A DNA stretch of 64,000 nucleotides from NCBI GenBank assembly GCA_013397795.1, contig VZTJ01004095.1:390499-454498 (forward strand). The letters run 5' to 3'. The notes under the pieces are model-generated. The model saw only the letters and a list, made by a program, of their open reading frames with translations, did no database searches and was not told the origin of the DNA. Positions 60,001 to 64,000 of the stretch are shown piece after piece. Each line of letters opens with the position of its first letter. The first letter of the stretch is position 1. Source of the stretch: Orthonyx spaldingii. Lineage: Eukaryota; Chordata; Aves; Passeriformes; Orthonychidae. A program made the translations under genes and the position numbers.

Positions 60001-63000
60001 CCTCACTGTCCAGACCCCGGTATCTCAGCCCGGCAAGGTCCTGACGCAGACGGTAAACACTCCACCCGTGCTGGTCCATAACCAGATGGTCGTGAACAAA
60101 AAACTGTCTGACCCAGCTGCTCTGAAAGCGGAGACTAAGACTCTGCAACCCTCCAACCTGAGTCCTGGAGTTAGTCCTCACCACCCTTCCCTCTCTGGGA
60201 AGATGCACTCAGAAGCAAACCACGTCAGCTCGGGGCCCAGCACCCCAACCGACCGGGCCATCTCCCACCTGGGGGTCACCAAACAGGAGCCACACTCGCC
60301 GCGTACCAGTGGGCACTCGCCATCGCCATTCCCCCGGACCTGTCACCCTGGCAGTACCTCGTCTCCAGCGTTGTCCAGCAGCACCCCAGTCATGCTGGCA
60401 CCGGGAATTCCCGTTCCTCAGTACATATCCAGCATGCATCCCGAGCAATCTGTTATCATGCCCCCTCACAGCGTAACACAGACTGTGTCCCTGGGCCATC
60501 TGTCCCAAGGTGAGGTGAGGATGAACACCCCTCCTCTCTCCGGCATTCCCTACGGCATCCGCCCGGAAGCGCTCCACTCCCCCCGAGCTGCTCTGCAACC
60601 CCAGATGGAGATCAAGCCTCAGCGATCCAGCACGCCCCAGCCAGCTCCCATCCGAGACATCGTCATGCCCCCGCTGTCCTCCCAGCACCCCCCTGAGGAG
60701 GAGCTGCACTTCCACCACAGCGCGGTGTGCCGCGGGCCAGCACCGGTGCAGTCGGACGTGCTGGTGATGCAGCCCGATTACCGCATGCACCCTGGCAGCC
60801 TCCGGCTGGAGCAGTACAACGTCCCGCGGGATGTGCGGATGATCATGCACCCGCACATGGCCGCCGTGGGCGAGCACCACTCGGAGACGCGACAATCCCG
60901 CACGCCCGAAGGGGCTGTCAAAACCCCCCCGGTCAGTAAGACCCCGCAGCCCGGGAAAGAGACTCCCAAATCCTCGGAAGGCAAGATGGCCCACTCTCCC
61001 CACAGTGAGCCCCGGCTGCTCAGCGTGCCCTCGGGCAGCCAACTGCCCGGGCTGCCCCTGACACAGCCCGTGGTGGTCCCACATGGGGTGCAGATCATGC
61101 ATCCCGCAGGGAGCTCCTTCCACGATTACCGCTCTGTGTACGGCGACATGAGGAATTACCACACGGCACAGCTCGGGCACCCGCAGTTCCCGGGTGCCTC
61201 ACCCATCGGGCTGCCCTCCCGGAGCATGACTCCATCTCAGGTGAGAAAGAAAACCCTTTATCCATCCCTCTGGAATCTGGAGCATTTTGAGCTGTTTCTT
61301 GGGGGAGGTCAGGTTCAAACACTGCTTAGCATCAGAGGAAGCCAAGACAAGCCATTTCCTGAACTCCTCTAGGACTCCAACCAGGAGGGTGAAGTTACCT
61401 GCAGGTCTCTGGATGTGGAGGTGTTGGGGGGAGAGGGGTCAGGCATCCTTGCATGGATGGTGAGGCTCAGGATGGGCTCATGGCAGGATTCAGGGAGTGG
61501 GGTTTGTGCTCACGTGGGCTTGGGAATGGGGGACTGTCCCAGGTGCTACCGCAGCAGGGCTGGTGCTGTGACTTGGATGCCTCCACCAGGGATATGATGG
61601 TGTCCTGGCAGCCTTATAATGGGGTTGAATACACCCTCAGCCTAAAAATCTTTCTTTTTCCCCCCTGCCTGCTTCCCAGAGTCTGCCGGAGGGTGAACAC
61701 TCGCACCCCAGCCAGCCAGTCCGCAGCAAGACCCCTCAGATCCCGCAGGATCCCAAGGGCCCGTCAGCAGCAGGGCCGGAGCAGAGTCACCACCCCCCTG
61801 TGAACAGGCACGCGGCACAGATGGACCCCCACGTCCACCTCCAGAGGGCACAGGGGGACACGAGCCAGACCTCCTACCCCTCGCCTGTCGCCATCTCCAT
61901 GAAGCAGGAGCTTCCGTCGCCGCACCAGCCGCAGGCGGTTCCCAAACAGTCCATGTTTATCCCCACCACGTCGGGGCCGCCCCTCAGCCGCCCCGAGCCC
62001 CAGTCCACGCTCAAGCAGGAGCCGTCGCCTCACCCCGTGTCCCAGAGACCGGTGGACATGGTCCAGCTGCTGACAGTGAGTGTCGTGCTCCTGATGCGGG
62101 GGGAAATCACCAGGTTCTGTCTCAGCCATAGCACCAAATCTGATCTTCCTTGCGTCAAAGACTTCAGATGCAGAAAAGGCACTGTTTGGTTTTTGAGCTG
62201 TTTTGTCCCTGATGGATTTTAGCCATGTTTACTGTTCCAAGTCAGTTTTACAGTCAGCATTTTCCTGGAAAGTGTTTCTTCACGGACGGGGGAGAGTGCT
62301 GGTGTATTTTGTTTAAATAAAAAGGAAAAACCACTCTCCCAAGTGTAGAAAATGAGGAAGAGGAGGAAGGCAGTGAGGAACAGGTACCAACAAGGAGCTG
62401 AGAGTTGTGTTCAGCATCAAATACCTCCCCTATAACCCTGAGCAGTTCTTATTCTGTTGTTACCTCTCAACTTGTCCATTTTTAGAAGGGAAAACAGTGT
62501 TTGGGAACAGCCTTATGTTGGGTGGGCGGCTGAGGGATTGCGATGATGGGATCCACCCAGGCAGACTGGCCAGCTGGAAGGAAAAGGACTGAATTCCTGA
62601 TTTAGCAGGATCTAACCCAAGCCTGGTGTGTAGAGGGTTGATCTGGTGTTGCATCTCTTTAAACCTCCATTGGAAGTATCAGAGGCAGCTGAGCAGCACG
62701 GACGGGATTTCAGCTCCCACTCTCCTTGCTTTGTGCGTAATTATTCTTCTCCCTCTCTCCCCAGAAATACCCCATTGTCTGGCAGGGTCTCCTGGCTCTC
62801 AAGAACGACACGGCGGCCGTGCAGCTGCACTTCGTGTCGGGGAACAACGTCCTGGCGCACCGGTCACTGCCGGCCCCGGAGGGAGGGCCCCCGCTGCGGA
62901 TCGCACAGCGCATGCGGCTCGAGGCCTCCCAGCTGGAGGGGGTCGCACGGAGGATGATGGTGAGGGCTGGGCTGGGGCAGGGGGAATTTGGGGATCTGTG

Positions 63001-63991
63001 TGCTCAGAGCCAGGCTGGTCTCACCCGCTGCGGGGCTGAAACCACCAGTGCTCCCAGAAACTCGGGCTTCTGTCACGTTGTTTTCTACACCCAGAGGGTG
63101 CTGGGCACTGACCAGGCTCCTCAGGGAATGGGCCCGGCCCTGAGGCTGCCAGAGCCCGAGGAGCATCTGGACACTGCTCTCAGGCATGGGGTGGGATTGT
63201 TGGGATCCTGTGCATGGCCAGGGGTTGGACTCGATGATCCCTGTGGGTTCCTTCCAATCCAGGAGATCCTCTGATTCTGTTTTGGGATTCTGATATTAAC
63301 ACTGTGATTCCTTCAGCCCAGAGGGTGTGTACCATGGATTGCAGGTGATGAGCAATAGCTCTTGCACTGCATTTATGGAAAAGGGAAAGAGAAGCAGGAA
63401 ACCTCTGAAGTCACGCTCAGCCCTGAGACAAATTCCTGCTGGCTTCATTGTGTCTGAGTAAGCTGGGAAGTGGAGTTCAGGTGGGCATGGAAATCCGTTT
63501 TCAGTCCTTTCCACCGTCTAGTCTGGCCGTGCTCTCGGCAAGTGTTGGAATCACAGAATCCCAGACTGGTTTGGGTTGGAGGGGCCTTAAAGCCCATCCC
63601 ATCCCACCCCCTGCCATGGGCAGGGACACCTCCCACTATCCCAGGTTACTCCAACACCTGTCCAGCCTGGCCTGGGACACTTCTGGGGATGGCGCAGCCA
63701 CAGCTGCTCTGGGGAACAAATTGTGACATCAAGGAGTTCAAAGTGAGGATTTTCCACCCTGGATCATGGATGGATGGCTGGGAAGCTCCCATTCATCCAG
63801 CATTTTCCTGAGCACGTGTCCTTCCCTCGCAGGTGGAGAGCGATTACTGCCTGCTGCTGGCCCTGCCCTGCGGCCGGGACCAGGAGGACGTGGTCAGTCA
63901 GACGGAGTCGCTCAAGGCCGCGTTCATCAGTTACCTGCAGGCCAAGCAGGCCGCGGGCATCATCAACGTCCCCAACCCCGGCTCCAACCAG
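17728..63991 (+). CDS. SPEN: SPEN (MINT/SHARP), exons 2-14, partial at both ends
   Basis: SPEN is a very large nuclear corepressor. Its RRMs bind structured RNA, a central segment binds RBPJ to silence Notch targets, and its C-terminal SPOC domain recruits NCoR/SMRT-HDAC3 and phosphorylated partners. The sequence shows 13 exons: 17728-18048, 21354-21830, 42014-42174, 43384-43584, 44367-44518, 47022-47147, 47712-47825, 48955-49068, 50625-50725, 53314-61240, 61680-62075, 62765-62959 and 63833-63991. All boundaries are GT-AG except intron 10, which is GC-AG, and phases agree at every junction. The translation follows human SPEN throughout RRM2-4, the conserved blocks of exon 11 and SPOC. Exon 1 and the last coding exon are outside the window. 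The predicted full length of about 3,550 residues is roughly 110 shorter than human, mostly because one repeat region is missing. Family identity is not in doubt; transcript ends cannot be seen. Confidence 0.98.
18049..21353 (+). other. SPEN: SPEN intron 2
   Basis: The intron is 3.3 kb. The first 1.4 kb after the donor (18050-19440) is unusually complex sequence with no CR1 and few simple runs. Beyond it is ordinary AT-rich intron with a poly-A run at about 20936. Several 60-120 codon open frames at 19069-21136 show no recognisable domain. Confidence 0.85.
21354..21830 (+). CDS. SPEN: SPEN exon 3: Arg/Ser/Tyr-rich linker
   Basis: The acceptor is TGCAG and the donor GTAGGT; both sides are phase 2. 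The exon encodes about residues 136-293, a low-complexity linker between RRM1 and RRM2. In order it has a His/Tyr/Arg-rich part (ASDNRERAYEHSAYGHHERG), a segment with DQDYYRDPRERTLQHGLYY, and an SR-like tail with RSRSPHSSQSR and SPSGSGSRSRSSSSDS. The 3' end is an AGC-rich stretch coding for a Ser run that continues into exon 4. Such RS/Ser runs are typical of nuclear RNA-binding proteins and are probably phosphorylated (inference). The sequence is almost identical to human, for example TRHYDQDYYRDP and ITREVRGRRPERNYQHSRSR. Confidence 0.97.
22735..22982 (+). mobile_element. CR1 LINE fragment, 3' end
   Basis: The sequence runs from GGCTTCCCACTGCCGGAGGG through CACAGGGTGC and AAGGCCAGGCTGGATGGGGC to a terminal ATTCTGTG. 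These are landmarks of the conserved 3' region of avian CR1 retroposons. It is 5'-truncated, as is usual, and inserted in the sense direction. Confidence 0.9.
25138..25202 (+). repeat. (TTTTA)n pentanucleotide microsatellite
   Basis: About twelve uninterrupted TTTTA units. Long perfect arrays like this are usually length-polymorphic. Confidence 0.95.
25548..25760 (+). repeat. Imperfect tandem duplication of about 105 bp
   Basis: Copy 1 (25548-25652) and copy 2 (25653-25760) share TTTAATTTATTTTT, AAGAGTGTTTATT, GTTGTCT, GGATGCTGGAG and TTTCC(C)TATAG in the same order with scattered differences. Confidence 0.85.
27130..27570. promoter_or_regulatory. Intronic CpG-rich island with YY1-type motif
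   Basis: An abrupt GC-rich block, with many CpG, lies inside AT-rich intron 3. It includes GCGGCGCGGCCGCGGAGCCG and a TAATGGCGGC word (27320-27329) that fits the YY1 core often found at CpG-island promoters. On the minus strand CAG followed by GTGAGG (about 27348-27356) looks like a splice donor. No known exon lies here. It could be an internal or antisense promoter, or just GC-rich tandem sequence. Confidence 0.4.
27370..27454 (+). repeat. Four tandem units of about 21-22 bp
   Basis: AAAGYGGGTGTT recurs at 27370, 27391, 27413 and 27434 with G/A-rich spacers, inside the CpG-rich block. Confidence 0.85.
33455..33512 (+). mobile_element. CR1 3'-end fragment
   Basis: GATGGTCTTGGAGCTCTCTT followed by CCAGC and TGATTCTGTG matches the last tens of bases of a CR1 element in sense orientation. 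Confidence 0.75.
35890..35982 (+). mobile_element. CR1 3'-end fragment
   Basis: GGCAGGGTGTTGGAATGAGA, TCTCTAAGGTCTCTTCCAA and GGGATTCTATGATTC are landmarks of a CR1 3' end in sense orientation. Confidence 0.8.
37053..37230 (-). mobile_element. CR1 fragment, antisense
   Basis: AGAATCATAGAATGG, GGTTGGAAGGGACGTTAAAG, CCCCCTGCCATGGGCAGGGA and GACACTTCCAGGGACTGGAC are the reverse-complement landmarks of a CR1 3' region. Confidence 0.9.
37332..37391 (+). repeat. 12-bp minisatellite, five units
   Basis: Units GTGTTTCCAGCC, ATGTTTCCAGCC, GTGTTTCCTGCT, TTGTTTCCAGCT and TTGTTTCCCGCC are directly adjacent. Confidence 0.9.
37838..37900 (+). mobile_element. CR1 3'-end fragment with two ATTCTGTG units
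   Basis: TTGTGGGTCCCTTCCAGCTC is followed by two ATTCTGTG octamers at 37883-37898, the terminal microsatellite of CR1. Confidence 0.85.
37991..38102 (+). repeat. Imperfect tandem duplication of about 55 bp
   Basis: The two halves (37991-38048 and 38049-38102) share TTAT(G/T)AATAGATTT, ATGATT/CTGATT, GAAAAT(A/G)GAT and AGT/CTGTAAG in order. Confidence 0.8.
41385..41500 (-). mobile_element. CR1 fragment, antisense
   Basis: CCAGGATGGTTTGGGCTGGA, AGGGATCTTAAAGATCATCT and GTGCCATGGGCTGGGACAGG are CR1 landmarks in reverse complement. Confidence 0.85.
42014..42174 (+). CDS. SPEN: SPEN exon 4: Ser run and start of RRM2
   Basis: The exon starts after the first AG of a CCCAGCAG tandem acceptor and ends at GTAAAT, in phase 1. 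The first acceptor preserves the human arrangement of the Ser/Asp run (SSDSSDSSSSSSDES). The second acceptor, at 42017, would remove one Ser. The run is followed by PARSVQSTAVPAPASQLLPS and by EKDEPRKSFGIKVQNLPVRST. The last of these is the first strand of RRM2 with RNP2-like IKVQNL, at residues 335-347. The residue number of the RRM2 start agrees exactly with human if exon 1 has 28 codons. The intron before it is the longest in the window, at 20.2 kb. Confidence 0.96.
42175..43383 (+). other. SPEN: SPEN intron 4
   Basis: 1.2 kb of unique sequence apart from one perfect 33-bp tandem duplication (42928-42993). No CR1 or coding signal seen. Confidence 0.9.
42928..42993 (+). repeat. Perfect 33-bp tandem duplication
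   Basis: Two identical adjacent 33-bp units (42928-42960 and 42961-42993), each beginning GGTTATATTTCTGAACTGAC and ending GAACGCT. Identity suggests a recent event. Confidence 0.97.
43384..43584 (+). CDS. SPEN: SPEN exon 5: main part of RRM2
   Basis: The acceptor is GGTTTAG and the donor GTAAGG. The exon completes an Asp codon and ends with one base of a Glu codon. It encodes residues 348-414: DTSLKDGLFHEFKKYGKVTS is helix 1 and strand 2 of RRM2, ERYGLVFFRQQEDQEKAL contains the RNP1-like strand (YGLVFF), and GKLFFGMQIEVTAWIGP closes the domain. The segment is nearly unchanged from human; Tyr replaces Phe in KKFGK. Human RRM2-4 bind structured RNA such as the Xist A-repeat and SRA (known for the family), and the aromatic RNP positions for this are intact here. 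Confidence 0.97.
43585..44366 (+). other. SPEN: SPEN intron 5
   Basis: 0.8 kb of unique intron. I see no repeat, RNA gene or coding signal in it. Confidence 0.9.
44367..44518 (+). CDS. SPEN: SPEN exon 6: RRM2-RRM3 linker and first half of RRM3
   Basis: The acceptor is ACCCTAG and the donor GTATGT; the exon ends in phase 0. It encodes residues 415-465. The linker ETESENEFRPLDERIDEFHP is acidic. RRM3 starts at RTLFIGNLEKTTTYHDLRN, with a textbook RNP2 LFIGNL, and helix 1 runs to IFQRFGGIV. Human reads FGEIV at the end of this exon, so Glu463 appears as Gly (codon GGA). This could be a lineage substitution or a sequencing difference. The rest is identical to human as I recall it. Confidence 0.97.
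44519..47021 (+). other. SPEN: SPEN intron 6
   Basis: 2.5 kb with one sense CR1 copy (45115-45413). The remainder is unremarkable. Confidence 0.9.
45115..45413 (+). mobile_element. CR1 LINE fragment, 3' end
   Basis: GATGGGATATTGGGAAGGAA, CCCTGGCACAGGGTGCCCAG, CCAAGGCCAGGTTGAACGGG and the ending GATTCATTCTGTGATT mark a 5'-truncated CR1 in sense orientation. Confidence 0.92.
47022..47147 (+). CDS. SPEN: SPEN exon 7: second half of RRM3
   Basis: The acceptor is TCCCCAG and the donor GTAAAG. The exon is 42 codons with phase 0 on both sides, so skipping it would keep the frame but remove the RNP1 strand of RRM3. It encodes residues 466-507: DIDIKKVNGVPQYAFLQYCD contains RNP1 (QYAFLQY), followed by helix 2 (IASVCKAIKKMDGEYLGN) and NRLK. 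The sequence matches human completely as far as I can recall. Confidence 0.97.
47148..47711 (+). other. SPEN: SPEN intron 7
   Basis: 0.56 kb of unique sequence. Nothing else seen. Confidence 0.9.
47712..47825 (+). CDS. SPEN: SPEN exon 8: end of RRM3 and start of RRM4
   Basis: The acceptor is TGTCCAG and the donor GTAGGT. The exon is 38 codons, phase 0 on both sides, residues 508-545. LGFGKSMP ends RRM3. NCVWLDGLSTNVTDQYLTR begins RRM4, with VWLDGL as RNP2, and continues HFCRYGPVVK. RRM3 and RRM4 are joined by only three residues, which fits the rigid RRM3-RRM4 unit described for human SHARP (known). Two residues (T in STNVTD) differ from human SSNVSD. Confidence 0.97.
47826..48954 (+). other. 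SPEN: SPEN intron 8
   Basis: 1.1 kb. It contains a 17-bp inverted repeat (48105-48149), an A-rich stretch (48635-48730) and a long T-rich tract before exon 9. Confidence 0.9.
48105..48149. repeat. 17-bp inverted repeat made of TAATTA cores
   Basis: Left arm 48105-48121 (GTCTAATTACGTAATTA) and right arm 48133-48149 (TAATTACATAATTAGAC) are reverse complements with one mismatch and an 11-base loop. Each arm is itself a TAATTA-NN-TAATTA-type or close double homeodomain site. Confidence 0.9.
48955..49068 (+). CDS. SPEN: SPEN exon 9: core of RRM4
   Basis: The acceptor follows a long T-rich tract ending in TTTTTTACAG. The donor is GTGTGC, which is weaker than the other donors in this gene (T at +4, C at +6). 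The exon is 38 codons in phase 0, residues 546-583. VVFDRLKGMALVLYNEIEYA holds the RNP1-like strand (GMALVLY) and helix 2, followed by QAAVKETKGRKIGGNKIK. The sequence equals human. Reading through the weak donor would add a 25-codon basic tail before a stop at 49144-49146. Confidence 0.96.
49069..50624 (+). other. SPEN: SPEN intron 9
   Basis: 1.6 kb starting at a weak GTGTGC donor, with a small antisense CR1 piece (49511-49580). Retention would add 25 in-frame codons before a stop. Confidence 0.9.
49511..49580 (-). mobile_element. Short CR1 fragment, antisense
   Basis: ATGGAATCATGAAATGCTTT, GGGTTGGAAAAGACCTTAAA and GGTTATCTTGTCGTTCC match the reverse complement of a CR1 3' end. Confidence 0.75.
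50625..50725 (+). CDS. SPEN: SPEN exon 10: end of RRM4, followed by a GC donor
   Basis: The acceptor is TTTTTCAG. The exon encodes VDFANRESQLAFYHSMEKTG, the last strand and C-terminal helix of RRM4, and then QDIRDFYEMLAERR (residues 584-616 plus two bases of Arg617). The only donor that keeps the frame with exon 11 is GCATGT at 50726, so this intron is GC-AG. The nearest GT, at 50730, would give phase 0 and a frameshift into exon 11. Human reads FYHCMEKSG where this reads FYHSMEKTG. Confidence 0.95.
50726..50731 (+). other. SPEN: Non-canonical GC 5' splice site (intron 10)
   Basis: The exon-intron junction reads AAG followed by GCATGT. The reading frame (phase 2) and homology (LAERR then DERRG) require the exon to end at 50725. 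GC-AG introns are a known minor class, about one percent of vertebrate introns, and are often alternatively spliced. Confidence 0.85.
50732..53313 (+). other. SPEN: SPEN intron 10 (GC-AG), after its donor
   Basis: 2.6 kb with one antisense CR1 copy (52296-52600). The 3' end reads TTTAGCAG, two acceptors three bases apart. Confidence 0.9.
52296..52600 (-). mobile_element. CR1 LINE fragment, antisense
   Basis: CAGAATCATTTAGGTTGAAA, AGACCTCCAAGGTCATTGAG, CCTCCAGGGATGGGGACTCC, GAGGAAATTCCTCCTAATGT and CTTGAGGCCATTTCCTCTTG are consecutive CR1 landmarks in reverse complement, including sequence further 5' than in the other copies. Confidence 0.93.
53314..61240 (+). CDS. SPEN: SPEN exon 11: giant central exon
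   Basis: One uninterrupted exon of 7,927 bp encodes residues 617-3259. The acceptor is TTTAGCAG, with the second AG matching human, and the donor is GTGAGA. In order it holds: DERRGSYEY and a Tyr/Arg/Asp-rich part; RE/RD repeats (53545-53640); a Lys/Glu-rich, probably coiled-coil region (53805-54060); conserved blocks at 55795-56190; an AT-hook-like motif (57371-57400); the receptor/MSX2-interaction area around 58226-58300; the RBPJ-binding segment (59600-59764); and Pro/Ser-rich sequence to the end. No stop or frameshift is present. An exon of this size is a hallmark of SPEN in vertebrates. Human has about 100 extra residues of a Val/Thr/Asn repeat where this gene has a short joint at about 59520-59580. 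Confidence 0.98.
53470..53660 (+). other. SPEN: Tyr/Arg/Asp and RE-repeat low-complexity segment
   Basis: Within exon 11 the translation runs YYDDPREYRDYRGDPYEQD, then RQRERERERERF and ESDRDRDHERRPIERSQSP. The DNA shows the matching (GAGAGG) repeat at about 53563-53582. Such mixed-charge RE/RD runs are common in nuclear speckle and splicing proteins. A role in condensates here is inference. Confidence 0.85.
53805..54060 (+). other. SPEN: Lys/Glu-rich, probably helical segment with basic nuclear signal
   Basis: The translation is dominated by K, E and R (KNEKVEKERVFEQERVDKEK, then RKEKPEKIEKEKTDKQKRK). This suggests a long charged helix or coiled coil and contains basic clusters (KQKRKAK) that could serve in nuclear import. 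It is followed by a Ser/Glu stretch, SSQSSETDQENEREPSPEK. Assignment is by composition only. Confidence 0.6.
57371..57400 (+). other. SPEN: AT-hook-like motif (RRGRPPKTRR)
   Basis: In-frame codons 57371-57400 (residues about 1970-1979) read RRGRPPKTRR. It has the RGRP core of an AT-hook flanked by basic residues, preceded by TTPRR and followed by KPEEDIS. AT-hooks bind the minor groove of AT-rich DNA. The segment is also present in human SPEN, so it is conserved, but DNA binding by it is inference. Confidence 0.6.
58226..58335 (+). other. SPEN: Conserved block in the nuclear-receptor/MSX2-interaction region
   Basis: The translation contains PAHQASETELAAAIGSIIND and ISGETESFPAPPTYP, nearly identical to human although its flanks diverge strongly. 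In human SHARP the receptor interaction domain and the MSX2-binding region cover this area (known). The isolated conservation suggests a short helical binding motif (inference). Confidence 0.65.
59600..59764 (+). other. SPEN: RBPJ-binding segment
   Basis: Residues about 2713-2767 start SRFHPGSM, continue GLRVNTSEGVVLLSYSGQK and end EGPQRISAKISQI. This matches the human SHARP segment used in RBPJ complex structures, as I place it by counting back from the human C-terminus. It is the best-conserved stretch of the second half of exon 11. By family knowledge it contacts RBPJ and competes with Notch intracellular domain. Confidence 0.75.
61241..61679 (+). other. SPEN: SPEN intron 11
   Basis: 0.44 kb. 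The frame of exon 11 stays open for 44 codons into it, to 61372. A pyrimidine tract (61651-61677) precedes exon 12. Confidence 0.92.
61680..62075 (+). CDS. SPEN: SPEN exon 12: Pro/Gln-rich linker to SPOC
   Basis: The acceptor is TTCCCAG and the donor GTGAGT. The exon is 132 codons in phase 0 (residues 3260-3391). It begins SLPEGEHSHPSQPVRSKTPQ and is divergent from human until SYPSPVAISMKQELPSP, KQSMFIPTTSG and SQRPVDMVQLL. It carries two Lys-Gln-Glu motifs (61899-61913 and 62010-62024). The last codon is ACA (Thr), where human has Lys just before KYPIVW. The donor bases themselves are ideal, so the junction is secure. Confidence 0.95.
62076..62764 (+). other. SPEN: SPEN intron 12
   Basis: 0.69 kb of unique intron with no repeat or coding signal that I can identify. 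Confidence 0.9.
62765..62959 (+). CDS. SPEN: SPEN exon 13: first part of SPOC domain
   Basis: The acceptor is TCCCCAG and the donor GTGAGG. The exon is 65 codons in phase 0 (residues 3392-3456). The SPOC domain starts KYPIVWQGLLALKND and continues AAVQLHFVSGNNVLAHRSLP, GGPPLRIAQRMRLEASQLEG and VARRMM. The basic patch that in human SHARP binds phosphorylated SMRT/NCoR tails (Lys3516, Arg3548, Arg3552, Arg3554) is fully kept: Lys codon at 62801 and Arg codons at 62897, 62909 and 62915. Corepressor binding should therefore be conserved (inference from family knowledge). Confidence 0.97.
63195..63280 (+). mobile_element. CR1 3'-end fragment
   Basis: GGTTGGACTCGATGATCCCT, GTGGGTTCCTTCCAATCCAG and CTGATTCTG mark a CR1 3' end in sense orientation. 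Confidence 0.85.
63544..63725 (-). mobile_element. CR1 fragment, antisense
   Basis: GGAATCACAGAATCCCAGAC, TGGTTTGGGTTGGAGGGGCC, CCCCCTGCCATGGGCAGGGA and GGCCTGGGACACTTCTGGGG are the reverse-complement CR1 landmarks. Confidence 0.92.
63833..63991 (+). CDS. SPEN: SPEN exon 14: second part of SPOC domain
   Basis: The acceptor is CTCGCAG and the donor GTACGG, just inside the right edge. The exon is 53 codons in phase 0 (residues 3457-3509). It reads VESDYCLLLALPCGRDQEDV, VSQTESLKAAFISYLQAKQ and AAGIINVPNPGSNQ. The Tyr in SYLQ corresponds to human Tyr3602, part of the phosphopeptide-binding surface. The remaining SPOC residues, starting PAYVLQIFPP in human, lie in the final coding exon beyond the window. 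Confidence 0.97.
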
Positions 63992-64000
63992 GTACGGGCA

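Larger units (their letters stand above)
62960..63832 (+). other. SPEN: SPEN intron 13
   Basis: 0.87 kb containing two CR1 pieces in opposite orientation (63195-63280 sense, 63544-63725 antisense). Confidence 0.9.

Noticed and set aside
60209..61180. 323-codon open frame on the minus strand opposite exon 11
   Set aside because: It mirrors a GC-rich, codon-constrained SPEN exon; the translation is His/Arg/Gly-rich without any domain. It is a shadow of the real frame.
1..64000. Search for an unknown multi-gene or defence-type system
   Set aside because: All strong coding signal belongs to one gene, SPEN. The rest is intron with CR1 and simple repeats.

Overview
The window is vertebrate nuclear DNA, almost certainly from a bird. 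It has long introns, no bacterial-style gene packing, and at least ten fragments of CR1 LINEs with the typical avian ATTCTGTG-type 3' ends. It contains one recognisable protein-coding gene, SPEN (also called MINT or SHARP), on the + strand. SPEN is the large nuclear RNA-binding corepressor that joins RBPJ/Notch targets, nuclear receptors and Xist-type RNAs to NCoR/SMRT-HDAC3. I identified it from the conserved protein, which is close to the human orthologue as I remember it.

Layout: bases 1-17727 are intron 1; exon 1 (start codon and first half of RRM1, about 28 codons) lies upstream of the window. Exons 2-10 (17728-50725) encode the rest of RRM1, an RS/Gly/Ser-rich linker and RRM2-RRM4. Exon 11 (53314-61240) is one intact 7.9-kb open exon. 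It encodes the RE/RD- and Lys-rich regions, an AT-hook-like motif, the receptor/MSX2-interaction area, the RBPJ-binding segment and Pro/Ser-rich linkers. Exons 12-14 (61680-63991) lead into and encode most of the SPOC domain. The last coding exon (about 43 codons) lies beyond the right edge. All 13 exons join in frame with no stop. They total 10,444 bp, so the full protein would be about 3,550 residues if the two missing exons match human in length (human 3,664).

The introns hold CR1 fragments in both orientations, a (TTTTA)n microsatellite, several tandem duplications, a degenerate C2H2 zinc-finger relic near 9.2-9.4 kb, a GC-rich CpG patch near 27.1-27.6 kb, and a 17-bp inverted repeat of homeodomain TAATTA cores near 48.1 kb. 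I found no second gene, tRNA, CRISPR array or complete mobile element.

I did not find a previously undescribed multi-gene system. The most interesting signals belong to SPEN itself: a non-canonical GC-AG intron 10, two NAGNAG tandem acceptors, a series of SUMO-consensus K-Q-E-P motifs in the C-terminal half, and the absence of the repeat that human SPEN carries just before the RBPJ-binding segment. Residue numbers assume a 28-codon exon 1, as in human; with that assumption the RRM2-RRM4 boundaries coincide with the human ones.
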